Counted from the first letter of the stretch, positions 23,861 through 36,106 are shown. The stretch is 64,000 nt of DNA from Plutella xylostella (GCF_932276165.1 NC_063997.1:2862001-2926000), one strand, 5' to 3'. The notes: generated from the letters alone by a model not told the origin. Numbers and translations are program-made.

Positions 23861-24141
23861 TTCTGTCAGTAGCATGCGCTTTTAACCACTATACCATTCG
23901 GTGGTTGTAGGTAAAGTGCCATTGCGGCTGTGGATTTAGGCCCTAACAAATATTATTGCAGCATTGGTGCACCGGAATGAGTCATTACCTCTGGGGAATA
24001 ATGCTGCACCAGCTATCATCACACTACACTTTACTAGTACACTCGATGAAAGATCATAATAACCCTGGTTGCTCAAGTTGTAATCTTCACTTACAGCCTT
24101 AAGGTAAGCGTCTACCTATCAGTATCATACGTATGGCACTA

Positions 24142-24283
24142 TCTGCCAGTTTCTATATCTCTATCTATCCATAACTGGTAGTTACTTTCATACCATTTTG
24201 ACATAATCGAAAGTAACAATCTGTCAAAATCGTATGAAAGTAACTACCAGTTATACATAGATAGAGTTATAGAAACTGGCAGA
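24142..24283. mobile_element. Fold-back MITE, 142 bp
   Basis: Arms TCTGCCAGTTTCTATA...CTATCTAT and ACTGGTAGTTACTTTCATAC are inverted at 24225-24283 around a short spacer that repeats TTTTGACA/TGTCAAAA. It is non-coding. Confidence 0.75.
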
Positions 24284-24298
24284 ATGAATAGTCATAAT

Positions 24299-25318
24299 GA
24301 CGCACTGAGTCCTTCGTCAAGTCGCGCGCCTTTGACTCGCGCGCCGCGCGCGAGTTGCCCCTACCGTATTTACCTACTTTTTTTGTCGTCAACTCGCTCG
24401 ACTGTGAAAATATGTAGAGTCAGCCACAAAAGTTATAATTTATTATGCTTTTTATGCTTAAGGTAACTACTTAAAATATATAGGGTATTTTATAGGACTT
24501 TACCTTAAAATAAAACACAATATCCTTTCGGAGATGTATAATTTAAGATATAATATTCTAAAAATAATCAACAACAAAAAATTGGCTTATTACTTATCAA
24601 CACTGTAATTAATGTAACTGCTTCGCATTAGGAGTAACACTAAAACGACGTCACTAAAACAATGATGACGTTTTAACCCTTTAAACCGGTTTTTGCAACA
24701 AAAACTTGAAGGACATAGCTATGACAGGTAAAATTGGCGCACGGGATGAGAGAGATAGCAATCTTGGGTATCATGCGTCATAGGTCACATCCCCTTTTGC
24801 CTCATTCCGCACTTCCAACATAGGCTTTATTGTCCCGAAATCAAAGCATCTACTTTAATGGCGACTGTCTAGTCCCCTGGTACTCAACCTTTTTTTTTTT
24901 CGCGGGCCACAAAAACGTTTAAGTCATGGTTTCGCGGGCCACAAGCAATATTTTTTTGTTTTTTTTTAACTATTATAAAGCGATGTAAACTATCGAATAT
25001 AATATAAAAAAACACACGCATATTCCCTATTATCTCTCATGGCACGCGGGCCACTGATAAAGGCCTGGCGGGCCGCATGCGGCCCGCGGGCCGCAGTATG
25101 AGTATAGCTGGTCTAGTCGGTACCTTCTTATGCTAATCAGCCAGGGGACAATATTTAACTATATTTTTTAGTTTCAATTCGTTTGCATCTGACCGTACTT
25201 TACATGTACTTTACATGGGCACGCGAGTTGATGATATAAAAAAACAGTAGATGCCAACTCGCGCGGCGCGCGACTCTAAGGCGCGCGACTTGACGAAGGA
25301 CTCGGACTCGACGCACTG
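24299..25318. mobile_element. 1-kb inverted-repeat element with GC-rich arms
   Basis: The left arm 24299-24397 and right arm 25221-25318 are inverted copies. They share GTCCTTCGTCAAGTCGCGCG, then CGCGCGCCGCGCG, then a TACTTTTTTT-like stretch and TCAACTCGC. The interior is AT-rich and contains a hAT MITE (24875-25110). The right arm continues into a piece of repeat M, so the two families may share ends. There is no ORF. Confidence 0.6.
24875..25110. mobile_element. hAT-type MITE with 8-bp target duplication
   Basis: The duplication GTCTAGTC lies at 24867-24874 and again at 25111-25118. The 236-bp element starts CCCTGGTACTCAACC and ends GAGTATAGCTG, sharing an inverted TACTCA core. It is full of CGCGGGCCAC and GCGGCCCGC motifs, as in many hAT MITEs. 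An 8-bp duplication is the hAT signature. Confidence 0.85.
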
Positions 25319-25410
25319 GTGTGGATTTCTACACAAAGAATATTGAATGCTATGCGTCTGTTGCGTAGAGTGATAACGTCTGTTGCGTAACTTGCGTAGG
25401 ATGCCGAAAT
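25312..25410 (-). repeat. Dispersed repeat M, partial copy 3
   Basis: Read on the minus strand it matches the start of 487-640 (GCAACAGACGCATAGCATTC, then TATTCTTTGTG and GTGCGTC). An internal duplication of the TCTGTTGCGTA segment is specific to this copy. Confidence 0.5.
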
Positions 25411-26069
25411 ACACCATTTTTTTATTCATGACGTAGATTATGATGTGTCCTGGATAGTACCTGAATCGGACAATAACCAGTATTGGACATTCATTGCAAT
25501 TGGAATTTCGTTGGTTGAATATAAATGCCTGAAGTATAAAATATATGTACTTAGATATCTATCCGTGTCTCATGAAAAAAGTAGTTTTTGATTAACGTTA
25601 AAAATCCTTTCATTATTTATAAACAGGGAGTAACTTCCTAGTTTTTAATGTAGGTACTTAATCGTACTTAATGAAAAAATTTACAAAAAATATTTAAAAA
25701 TGATACCTTCTAATGTAAATAACATTTTTTTTTTAGTTTAGTAGGTATTAGGGTAGGTAGTAGGTAGGTAATAGGTAACTATTTGATGGAAAAAGGTAGG
25801 TGATAAAGTTTACCTACCTATATAAAAGTAATAACATAAACTTATATGTAAGTATACGTTTAAATATACGCCCTTACATGGTTCTTCCTGTATGTTATTG
25901 TATTATTGTTTATAATTCAAAATACAAAGCTCTATTAGCAAGGGATCCCTAAAGATACATTTACTTAATAATCTCATACAAAGGCTTCCGCACAAAAATG
26001 ATTCCACGAAGGTTTGCAACATTAATTAACCTAAACCGCTTTTCCCTTTCAAAACAGACTGGCTATAAA

Positions 26070-26130
26070 AATAGCGGGCGGGATTCGAACCCGGGACCAT
26101 AAATCCTTGCCGGACGAATGGCGGGTATTA
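26070..26130 (-). repeat. tRNA-like SINE head fragment
   Basis: The minus strand contains GGTCCCGGGTTCGAATCCCG, an RNA polymerase III B-box in a tRNA-like context. The A-box half is poor and no cloverleaf is complete, so it is a SINE remnant rather than a tRNA gene. Confidence 0.5.
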
Positions 26131-26487
26131 GCGGGTTAATTATACCAACAATTTATTTCTGTTATTTAGTCGCCCCACGCGCCCGCTAAGATATATTAAT
26201 TGTTTTGCCAAGAATACGGATAATATCATATTTTTCTGTCTTTCCGGTTTAATTGGGATTATATTTATTAAGTAGCTACGTGCCTCGGTCTACTTAATAA
26301 AATGTAAGCGTAAATGGATCGACCTATACGGAACTACAGCAACGCCTTTTAATTAAAACCTAGTCTTCTAGGTTCTACTTTGTGCGCAGACAATAAACTA
26401 GATTATAGTCAACATTATTTAAGAGTTGTTGTAAGCTGTCAACGCGTTGCCTTCGTGTTATTAAAAATCTATTAAATTAACTCGCTT

Positions 26488-26627
26488 GAGGGCTGATTTT
26501 TCAATGGTCAGATGAGTGTTATCTGAGGAATAAAATTGTTGCTGTCGCATTTGACTGTATTAGACAGCGACAGCAACAATTTTATTCTTCAGATAACACT
26601 TATTTGACCATTGAAAAATCAGCCCTT
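26488..26627. mobile_element. Fold-back MITE F with 8-bp target duplication
   Basis: ACTCGCTT at 26480-26487 is repeated at 26628-26635. The 140-bp element has arms (GGGCTGATTTTTCAATGGTC; then AACAATTTTATTC-type) of about 60 bp with few mismatches. The 8-bp duplication points to hAT or P-like mobilisation. It is non-coding. Confidence 0.85.
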
Positions 26628-26904
26628 ACTCGCTTAAATGCTATGTTCACTGATAAATCCGGCGCTGCAGTCCAGATTTACACTGTCAAGTTATACAACA
26701 ATTCACCTAAAGAGGCGTCTCCAGTACTCAGGTTTCGTTTGACGGAACTATCCTGAGTACAGCGTTTACTCAAACTGCGGGCCGTGTGTCTCATTAACAC
26801 TGCAAACTTGGGATTGAGCCGATAGACTATGCAAAGCTGAGAGATTTGAAGCGGTTTGTGCTACAATGGTGGCTCTAGATACATTTGGGGGTAAATACTC
26901 GTAC

Positions 26905-27060
26905 ATAGAGCTTTTTGACACTTTACAATAGGGTTCAAATTTACGTTGTGTTATACGAATTTCAAATTTTTGACTGACGTAAAGAGTAGAAACTCGTTTG
27001 TTTCTAAGTAAATTTTAACCTTGTTGTAAATTTACAATACGTTCTATGAATTTGAGGGAT
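26905..27060. repeat. Dispersed repeat K, copy 1
   Basis: Shared in inverse orientation with 59608-59789: GCTTTTTGACACTTTACAAT, TTTTAACCTTGTTGTAAA and CAATACGTTCTATGAATTTG appear in matching order. It is non-coding. Confidence 0.7.
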
Positions 27061-27069
27061 AGTCTTAAA

Positions 27070-27165
27070 TAATTAAATCATCATCATCACAACCCATCAC
27101 GCCCCCGCTGCTGGGGCACGGGTCTCCTTCCAATCAGGGAAGGGTTTGGGCCAAGTCCACCACGA
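27070..27165 (-). repeat. LINE tail fragment (CCCAGCAGCGG type), copy 2
   Basis: The minus strand reads GGAGACCCGTGCCCCAGCAG, then a decayed GATGGGTTGTGATGATGATG end. It is the same family and orientation as 5921-6030. Confidence 0.55.
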
Positions 27166-28885
27166 GGGTAGTTAAACAGTCTCGTAAGTACATAAACGGA
27201 GTACTATACGCATAAGTGAGCAATGATGGTGATGATAATGACACTATCATTAGTCAACATACATTTTCACAAGATTATTGCGCTATACTGTTAATGCTGC
27301 AGATAATAATATATAATACCTACTACTATAGATAAAGCTAAGCTATTCTTATAGCTTCCACTATACAAAAGGCATACAAACTTAACCAGTACAAGAAGTG
27401 TTGGTTGGTAGTTCGTAATTGTGTTTGAACAGCAACCGAACCCTGTCCTTTTGTGAAGGGCCTTTATTTACCGCCCAAACTATGAGGGTGCGTCTTAAGT
27501 TCGTGGATCTCAGCTCGAGAGGAGTCTTGTCCCTTTAGTTAAAAACTGCTCTTGTTTGCAGACCAGATCGTGTTCTTTAATGATCATCCTTACTAGAGGT
27601 TTTTGTAAGTATAGTATTGTAATATCTGTACCTCGAGTGCGAGTTTTTTCACCTATCGAGAAGTGAAATCGAAAACGCAGATTTGTATGGCGCGGAGCTA
27701 GTAGGTACTTACTGCTAGGTGGCGTGTTTCCCGCGCCATACAAATTGGCCCTGTTATCTGTGCACGAGGTGTTGAAAGTGGTCTTGAAAGCCAAAAATTT
27801 AGTTTGTTGTCGACTAGTTTAAGTTTTTCTATGAATAAATTAAAGTACGTAGGTATTCTGGATAATTCCGGACGAAGTTACAAATTTCCAATATGTACCT
27901 ACCATATTATGTACTATATGTCCAATATATAATGCCTGCCTGCCCTGTACTTAATACTTATATACAGAGTTGTTATTCAAATAAATAAAAAATAGCCTTG
28001 TAGGCCTCTGTAGCTTTATTCAAGCTAAGCCTAATCCAAAATTAGTTTCCCGAAAAAGCGTATCAAAAGTCGCCGAAGATGACAAAAGATTTTTCCTCAA
28101 AGGTATTTGTTACGAAAACGCCAGTAACGGTGGAGAGTCACGTCACATGATTAATCTAAGACAGTGACTCGTCACGATACGATAGCGCAAACACCAAACT
28201 AATTGAGTGGAAAGTCCCCTGTTGAAAGTTTTTGAGACTCGGGGCTCGAATTAAGTTTGTTGCTAATTGCTTAATAGCTTAATGCTGCGTTTTGCTCGGA
28301 TTTATTTATGTTCGGTCACTGTGTCAGTTTATGCTAATTCGAAGATCTATACAGATACAGATTTAAAAAGTCGTTTGTGGGTCGATTGTTGGTTTTTAGC
28401 TTTTTATAAAAATATAAACTCGCTTGCTGAAAACGCTCAGAATTATGGCGTATTATAAATATGGCGTAATGTACCCGTATGTAATGTATCTTATAAAATT
28501 GTTCAGAATGACCACCTGAGTCATCCCCTTTCGGCTTACTATACAAGTTTTTAACGCCCTGTATATTCTGTACAATAAATCATCACATTAGAGTAAATTA
28601 GAGTAGAGTCAGGTGGGTGGATGTGCTACCTCACTTGTAGCGGTGTAACTTCTTTTGTTTATTCATTGTTTTTTTCGGGCTTGTTTGGTTTGCTGTGCCC
28701 CGAATAAAGTATTTTTATCTTTATGTCATTACAGACTGATTACAGGCTGCTGAAGTGAGAGTGAGAGACTGAGAAGTTTTACACAGTAATAAAGCGTTGC
28801 ATTACGTCCGGTCGCCACCACGAGAGGCAGCGTTGATGTGCCGTGTGTGGTCACGCCTTTACCATGTTACCTCATGGTCGGCGTA

Positions 28886-29273
28886 GAGGTCACTCTACAG
28901 GGTGTTGCAAAATTGGTATACTAAGCCGAAACCTACATGTGCAGCATGGTATATCTAAGCCTGAAACTGAAATTAGAATTTGGAAATTCGCGAAAAAAAA
29001 AACTTTCCATAGTAAAAAGGCACGTGACCAACAAAGTTTCTATAGAAAATGAATATTTTTTTTCGCGAATTTTCAAATTCTGATTTCAGTTTCAGGCTTA
29101 GATATACCATGCTGCACATGTAGGTTTCGGCTTAGTATACCAATTTTGCAACACCCTGTATATGACGAAGAACAAAATTTCGGAGCGCTGCTGCCCGAGG
29201 AACGACTCTAATCTTGTTGTATAAAACGTGCCGATTGCGTCGTTTTTCGCCAGTAAGTATACAGTAACCCTCC
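28886..29273 (+). mobile_element. MITE family A, copy 3, split by a fold-back insertion
   Basis: Its left end (GAGGTCACTCTA, 28886-28897) is cut at a TA and continues at 29159 (TATGACGAAGAAC...) to the right end CAGTAACCCTCC near 29273. The 261-bp insert between is the fold-back element 28898-29158. The interior AACGTGCCGATTGC matches the other copies. Confidence 0.8.
28898..29158. mobile_element. Fold-back element D inserted at TA
   Basis: The element is 261 bp between duplicated TA (28896-28897 and 29159-29160). The arms of about 100 bp start CAGGGTGTTGCAAAATTGGT. They include CATGTGCAGCATGGTATATC and CAGTTTCAGGCTTAGATATA inverses and GAATTTGGAAATTCGCGAA-like inner arms around a spacer. 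A diverged relative lies at 45908-46072. It is non-coding. Confidence 0.9.
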
Positions 29274-30025
29274 AGGTGCCTTTTTGACGTAGAATGAGGG
29301 CATAATGCAAGGCATAATGCGGTTGAATTCTCACGACTGTGACACTTGAAATGGTAGTCTGAGGAGTTTGGTAAGGTTTTCATGTTTTAGGTACTCATTT
29401 CACTCATTTGTCCATTTGTCCACAGATTTTAAATGTGCCTTCAAACCCAAGGGGCACATAAAAATATACGGGCGTAGCCCTTCAGACACCTAATATAAAA
29501 AAAATATCTTCAGTACTTTCGAAGATACAAACAGAATAACAGTGCATACCGTTATCGGACAAACCAATCCCTGCCTCGCCATATCCGGGAAAAATATAGT
29601 GAGACAAAGTAGTGGAGTTCCATCAGTCGACACCAGAGCGGTGTGTCGGCGTGTCGAGGGCGGATTATCGGCTGCTCAGTGGCGGCGCCTCTAATGCCAC
29701 TCCTAACGATGTTAGCGCGGATGCTTAAGGCTGCCCGCAGACGTGGCGGGTACCCTTTTTGTGAGCGCTTTTTTGTTGCGCTGATGGTTTGAGTTTTGCG
29801 AACAAATTGGAAAAAAAAATTATTAAATTTATTATTCTCACTTATTGTTTTTTTTCAGATGTTTTTTGTAGAGTAAAATGCGCTTAGGGTATCTACACAT
29901 CTAGAATCTAGATGTGAAGGTTTCGTCACGTTGTTTTCATTCTTTTACAAGTCTCACCCAAATGTTGTCTTGAAAAAGTCGCTTTAAGCTTTAAGTTTTG
30001 TAATTTCTTTTCTCTTTTTCAGGAA

Positions 30026-30093
30026 AAAGGGGAGGCCTTTGCCCAGCAGTGGAAAACTAAATAGGGTAATAAAAATAAAAAAAAAAAAAAAAA
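30026..30093 (+). pseudogene. LINE ORF C-terminal tail (KGEAFAQQW) with poly-A
   Basis: AAAGGGGAGGCCTTTGCCC begins codons for KGEAFAQQWKTK and a stop, followed by AATAAAAATAAAA and a 15+ base A-run. This is the truncated 3' end of an RTE-like LINE on the plus strand. Confidence 0.7.
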
Positions 30094-31973
30094 TCTGTTA
30101 ATGTACAAATAAAGAATATTCTATCTATCTTACTCAGCATTTTTTTACACTTTACACCACAAAAATGGTATCCAACCCGCGCAGCCAGCGGCCATCCTAA
30201 TTCTGTAACTTGATAAAGTCGCCATCTCGGGACAGACAGACAGAAGTGACACTTTAAGAACCAATATTGGATCAAACCACTTGCATTACAATTCTCTAGC
30301 ACTTTACACTTCCCACCGTGTTAGCCACTGGGCCTCGGCTAACTGCATTAGGACTTTATTATACAGGATTTTGCAACCGGCGTTGCCGATTTTCGTTTTG
30401 CTTTTTAGTGTCGTAGGTAATATTACCCCGATTGTTCTTAGCTACGTTTCATGAAAATTGGTTCAGCAGTTTAAAAGTTACGCGACTTTTAGTGATGAAT
30501 TTCGGGGGTTTTTATCGTTGGTTAGGTAATCATTCGAGCGGTCACTGGATCTGAAACTATCGACGTACATATTGACACAAAAAAACAAGTAAATTTGTAC
30601 GTATTAGAATAGAGCATTTCTCTCCAAGTAATTACTGTGATGGTTACCACTTTATAACTAGTTTTCTTCTTAACATACAATAAAGCTTGTCTTATCAACC
30701 ATAATTAATAAAGTATTCATTCGCAATTTCCGTCTAATACAAGTAAATTAAATCTTCAGACCGGTTTTCTCAAGTATTTTTAAGTTTAATCATTAGCTTA
30801 TTTATTTTCGATTCAGTGTGAGATGAAAGAGATTGGCTCTTTAGGTAAGGGACGGTTTTGCTTCTTACGAAATTGGATCTCAAATAAGATTTTAGATATT
30901 TCTGCTGATACCCGGGGGACCATTTGAATTTAAAATATCTGCTTATTAAATGATGTAAATGGTGTAGGTATTCTATGTATAAAGAATACTCTTATTCAAT
31001 TGAAATTAAGTAAGTACTGAGTTACTAACCAGAATACTAATAAATTAGGTCTTAGCTTCTAGGTATTTTAAAATTTAAAAACCTGCTTACCTATTGAAAT
31101 TTGAGTAAGTAAATACTCTAAAATACTCAGAATACGGGACCCATAAACTAATAAATTAAAACAAAACAGTAGCATATAATATTTCATATAATATTTTAAA
31201 TAAATGCTACGTTCATGCATGGTTAAATTATATTAAGTACTTTGATAAAATAGCAGTAATAATAATAATAATACATTTATTTTCAGATAGCAGTGTTTGT
31301 ATGTAAGTATATGAAAGTTGTTGTCTGGTACATTGACCTGTTTCAGAAAGTTAACTGATAAAGATCCTCCCTGTAAGTAAAGGTATAATAATTTACAAAT
31401 TATACCTCTATATTGAAATTTTTTATTTTTCCATTTCCAGTGATTCAGTCATGTCGGAACTCCGAACATAGTTCTACCTTCGCTTCAGCTCGATTTAGAT
31501 AACTTTGCGATCCCATACTATAACACACACCATACCGATTTTATCTAACATACCTCTACATTTTCAACCACTAAATAAGGTATCTTTAATAAGGGTTTAT
31601 TGGATTAGAAAAGTTGCGTGATTCAGATGGGTCACTGATGGGTGTAATTTGGCACAGAACGGTAATGGGCTGAAAGTGGGCTGAGAGTGTTCACATTGTG
31701 AGTATTGTAGCGGCCATCTGTGATAGCATGTGATAGTAACTGTTGTCAGAAGCTGCCCCCCTATCGCAAACTTTTTGACAAAGATTTTCAGATTTGAAAG
31801 TCAGAATTTAAATATTATTTCCTTTTGACTTTGCGATAGGACCCTTTCTTCTCATGTAATGTTTTTTTAAGTACCTCAAATATATTAATATTAAGTAAGT
31901 CGACATTACGTTCCGCTGAAATAAGCAGCTCATTACGAGAGCTTTCAAGCACGAATCCGTAAAATAACACGTA

Positions 31974-32186
31974 TAGTGCCACAAACTTATCTGTTCCGGT
32001 GAGAGCGAACTAAATTGATCCATACCTCATTATTTACCAATGAATTATACATTGATATAGATTAGATAGGTTTATTGAAACCACAAGAGCGAAGTACCAC
32101 TACTGGCTAACTTAAAATCTTATAGAATGAAGAAATATTACAAATTTACGTGAGCTGTCACCGGAACAGATAAGTTTGTGGCACTA
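31974..32186. mobile_element. Tc1/mariner-like MITE L, copy 2
   Basis: The 213-bp element has TA flanks and inverted ends TAGTGCCACAAACTTATCTG. It has the same length as copy 1 at 11910-12122 and is mostly identical to it. It is non-coding. Confidence 0.85.
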
Positions 32187-32751
32187 TAAGTACTTTTAAC
32201 GTCTACGCCTACACATCTACATACATATTTCGCGTTCGTCTGCTGTGATTTCAACTAAAAGCTATCGTTAAAAGTTTGCAACTGACACTCTGGATCCACG
32301 GCTGGTTAACTTTGCTAGTAATATATCCTCAGAGTGGTTGGCCAATGCTCTAAAGTAATGTAACGGGCATGTAAGTGTAGTCTAGTTATTGATATATTTA
32401 GTGATGTACAGTTTATTACAATAAGTTTAATTGAGTCAAGTGTCTAACGACCAATGAGCAAACAGAAATAACGAAACAAGAAGAGTTTCATTCTTGCCAT
32501 TCGATTATAACTTTTATAATTTCACTATAATCTCTTCTTTAAGATTTTCAGTTTCAAAAAGAAAATGATGACTCAGTAAAACTAAAGCTGACTAGGAATT
32601 GCGGTAAGGGTGGAAACTGGAACTTAAAGCCACAAAGACCTTGCCGCCGCCAAAACGAATCTAACTTGAGACGAACTAGTGCACTAAGAATCGAAAACTT
32701 GACTCAAAAGTCGGTGACGGAGAAATATGGGACCGCTCTATGCTTCTCAGT

Positions 32752-33254
32752 AGTGTTGCCTCTTATCCAGTATCGATAGCCAATCGACAGTTATTAGTAT
32801 TTGATAGTTTTTCGATACTTTCGATGCTTCTTATCTTAATATTTGGAGGGTTATACTATTGATACACTCACGGGCAATGAAAAAGTTCCATTGAAAAAAT
32901 CACCAAACTACTCGTAAACGGAAAAGGCTAGCTTTATGACGCCTTCTGCAACATTGAAGTACATTTATCATAGCATCAGGATATTACGAACTAAAAACAC
33001 TAATATTTTGTTAAAATTATAAATCCAATATTTGAAAATTTGGCTTTTTGTGAGTGGAACTGTTTCTTTGCACGTGAGCGTAATATCGATACTACTTACC
33101 TAATTATAGTTCATTACCAGCGTTGATGTTATTAATAAAATTGGTATTAAGCAATAGTATATAGCAGTAAATGAGCTATTGATACCATTTATTGGGTACA
33201 TGCTGGTGGGAACAAATAATCGATAGTTCGATCGATCGGTTTTGCGGCAACACT
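32752..33254. mobile_element. Element with AGTGTTGCC ends, carrying a nested MITE B
   Basis: The ends AGTGTTGCC and GGCAACACT are flanked by GCTTCTCAGT (32742-32751) and GCTCCTCAGT (33255-33264), a 10-bp duplication with one mismatch. TATCGATAG-type motifs occur in both halves. MITE B copy 2 with its TA sits inside, so the original element was about 295 bp. A 9-10 bp duplication would suit a Mutator-type element, but this is an inference. Confidence 0.6.
32875..33080. mobile_element. TA-flanked MITE B, copy 2
   Basis: The 206-bp element sits between TA dinucleotides. It starts CACTCACGGGCAATGAAAAA and ends TTTGCACGTGAGCG. Its interior is inverted relative to 22138-22370. It is nested in 32752-33254. 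Confidence 0.8.
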
Positions 33255-34164
33255 GCTCCTCAGTGATAGATCGGGGGGTTCAGAAAAAGTATTGGGTTAG
33301 CGACAGACTAGAAAGGACAGGTTTGATGGATGGCATTATTATAAAATATTTTTTTATTTAATAAAAACAATCAAGGTGGCTTGCCGTTGCTTTATATTGG
33401 ATAAGACATCGCTAAGAGGTTAAGTGCACTTTACCCAGTGTCGGATACCTTGGATGCCGACCGACCGACAAGGTGACAAACACTACATCTGAAATAATTT
33501 ATGTTCAGCGGATCTGTCGTTAAACGATTAGTTTGTTAGATTAGTTGGCAGTCGCTGACCTCCGGTGTGCCGGAGGAATAAAGGCACTGTTCCCTAATAC
33601 TGGAGGTTCTTTCTAAATATTTCATGATTTAAACCAATCTAAAACGTAACCAGTTTGTTTTCTTGACACAATCTTGTATCTCGTGCAAAAAGCTTTATCT
33701 TCAAAGGGATCGCAGTACTGTTGTGTGTCACCGTATTTCTATCAGGTAACCTCGTAAAGGAAGACACAGGGAAATCAACCCATATCACTTTTGTTTGTAC
33801 CCTCACTGAGCAATTTTGTTTATCCTACAAACAGAACGATAAACAAATACAGAATATGTGACTGTTCTGTACGCAATTTATGTGCGCGGCCAACATTATG
33901 CGGAGTTGACGGGCAATATTATAAATTGCAGAAGTCGCTGTTGCACATTTCTTTTTATCACCAGTCCATTTATAATTAAATATGCCACTTAACAAAAACC
34001 GACCGGCATTATGGATGGTAAAAAGTTCCACCTGCGATTGCCATAATATGTGTTATATCACTGCCTGGAGCTATTGCCACATTGCTCGCAAAAGAAAACC
34101 GAAAGCCAGACGATTTTAACTGCACAATCTTGAATTATGAACTATGGATAGTACGACTAAAAAG

Positions 34165-34350
34165 TGTGTTCCCAACCTCCGTCTGTCGGTCGATCGGTAT
34201 TCGTACGTGTCACACCAAATAGATTTTCATGAATGTATATGGAAAAACGCATTCGGCAATGCCGATCAAGTGGACGCACTTGTGTGAATTTCCATACATA
34301 GAATACTGAATGCGATGCGTCCGTTGCGTACCTACGATGCCAAAAGGTGG
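34165..34350 (-). repeat. Dispersed repeat M, copy 2
   Basis: This is the inverse-orientation match to 487-640 and the best-preserved copy. The minus strand carries TACGCAACGGACGCATCGCA, GTGCGTCCACTTGATCGGCA and TTTGGTGTGACACG in order. No target duplication was identified. Confidence 0.7.
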
Positions 34351-35933
34351 ACGCTTTAAACCGAAACAACCCGAAGAGACCAAGGCAGCGGAGCTAATAA
34401 AATTCCTGTTGGACATTTGTGTGGCGCGGAATGGCGCCGGATATTCAACTGTGAAAGGAGGAGATTGATCACGACCGGGACATGTCCCCACTACGGAGGT
34501 TAAGGGGAGGTATGTGTTAGAGTAAATGGGAAAGCTTTTTGTATTCTAATTGTAATTAAATTACTAGCTAGCCAATGTAGTGCCAAGCATACCCTCGTTC
34601 CATGACGTTTCAGAGCGCGCTAATCACAGCTGCAGTCCTATCCTTTGCATCAAACGATGCCAGCTATTATATGCCAGCGCAGTCGTTACAATTTAATTAA
34701 ATCCTTAATTTAATATCATAAAAACATTTTGGTACGTAATAAAATTTAACACTGAAAAAATCCGTGAAAAATTCCCAAGCCATGTTGCCTTCCCTTTAAC
34801 CGACACGTCTCGACTCTCGCATAGACAGGAGTTGGATTATTAATATCGTTCTCGTGAGGAAGAATCTCGTTGGGAATGTCCTATCTTATCTTAACCCTCC
34901 CTCTTCTACAATTTACCCTCATTATAATTATTGAGTTTACATTTATTATTGTTTACATGTTATAATTAAATAAATAGTGCTTAATTTTTTAATGTAAGTA
35001 TATTACTATTATAACGAGATGAGTTTACTTTCTTTTTTGTATTGAGTGTTCGGATGTCACAACGGATTATAAATTCAAAGTATCAGCTTAATGCTAATGA
35101 AAAACAAAATTAATAATAATCTACAGTTGTACAGCTACTCAGGTTTAAAAAGATTATTATATTAAATGTAAACGATCTTTAAACTCGATAATAACGATGT
35201 AACGCCGAAACTCCCTAATATTATCAAGAATTATCACTAGGCTCCATTCCCTTAATTAAACTTGGTTCAGTTTAAATTTCCAATCATTTGTCTGAAACAA
35301 AATGGACGCTCGCAAATGAAACAAAATTGAATTGCAAACATTCTGGAGTTAGCCCGAAGCAGTTTGTAATAAATAAATTTGTATAAACAATGAAAATACT
35401 AAAGTTTTGCCTCCAATAAAGAGTTGGACAACAAATCGGTAGGTGCCTTAATAACTTGGGTTCGATCCTGAGTTCGGTCGACGGTCGACCCAACAAACCA
35501 TCAAGTTAGGCGTGATGTCGACAGCAGCCAATTGGTACCTTTAATTTCAAAATGCATAGGCATATTACATATTTATAACAAAATGTGTAACGTAACGACT
35601 TAACGTTCAGGAGTATACGGACCCTAAATAGAACATATTAGCTATCAGCTAAGTCAGTAAGTGAATCAGGTGGTCATTCTAAACTACATCTCTTAATATT
35701 TTATTTTATAACCAACATACCTACGTTGAAATAAATTTTGCTTAATCATGGCCATCTTTTTTCGCTTTTCAGTGTTAGGTAGTGTTTTAGTTTGATTTTA
35801 AATTATTCAGAATTATCAGTCATATATACATCATCCTTCGGCATACTATAATATTATATCACCATGTAAAACACTTCATTTAGGAAAAATAGACGCATTT
35901 TTCCTGAAATAAAAATGACATATTATGTATCTA

Positions 35934-36106
35934 GCCTATCTGAAACCTAGTTAAACATTGTGAGATATGGCGTTTCGACTTTCTCCGTGTTCGGCATCAT
36001 AAGGGTCACAGTGTCAGTTAAATAAAGTCCATTTTTCTCTCCACCTTTAATTTGCAAGGTGCGGGTGCCTATATAAATAGAGTGAGTCGCCCGCGCGCCT
36101 CAGTTG
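35934..36106 (+). repeat. Promoter-bearing inverted repeat, left copy
   Basis: About 173 bp read as identical to the reverse complement of 40887-41059, from GCCTATCTGAAACCTAGTTA to CCGCGCGCCTCAGTTG. The similarity stops abruptly just after the initiator. It includes an AATAAA (about 36021) upstream of the TATA box. Confidence 0.9.
36072..36105 (+). promoter_or_regulatory. Core promoter: TATA box and TCAGTT initiator
   Basis: TATAAATA at 36072-36079 is followed by TCAGTT at 36100-36105. The distance from the first T of TATA to the initiator A is 30 bp, which is the arthropod optimum. It points rightward into the 36-41 kb block. The downstream ATG near 36117 is followed almost at once by a stop, so no protein is evident from this copy. 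Confidence 0.75.

Larger units (their letters stand above)
21730..35880. other. Gene-less repeat-dense stretch
   Basis: I see no host exon here. The DNA is a patchwork of MITEs, LINE tails and fold-backs listed separately, with AT-rich sequence between them. The parts at about 25450-26050, 27170-28480, 29280-30000, 30100-31970 and 33265-34160 hold nothing I can name. Two partial tRNA-like B-box matches occur (26070-26130 listed; one near 35462 too weak to list). Confidence 0.5.
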
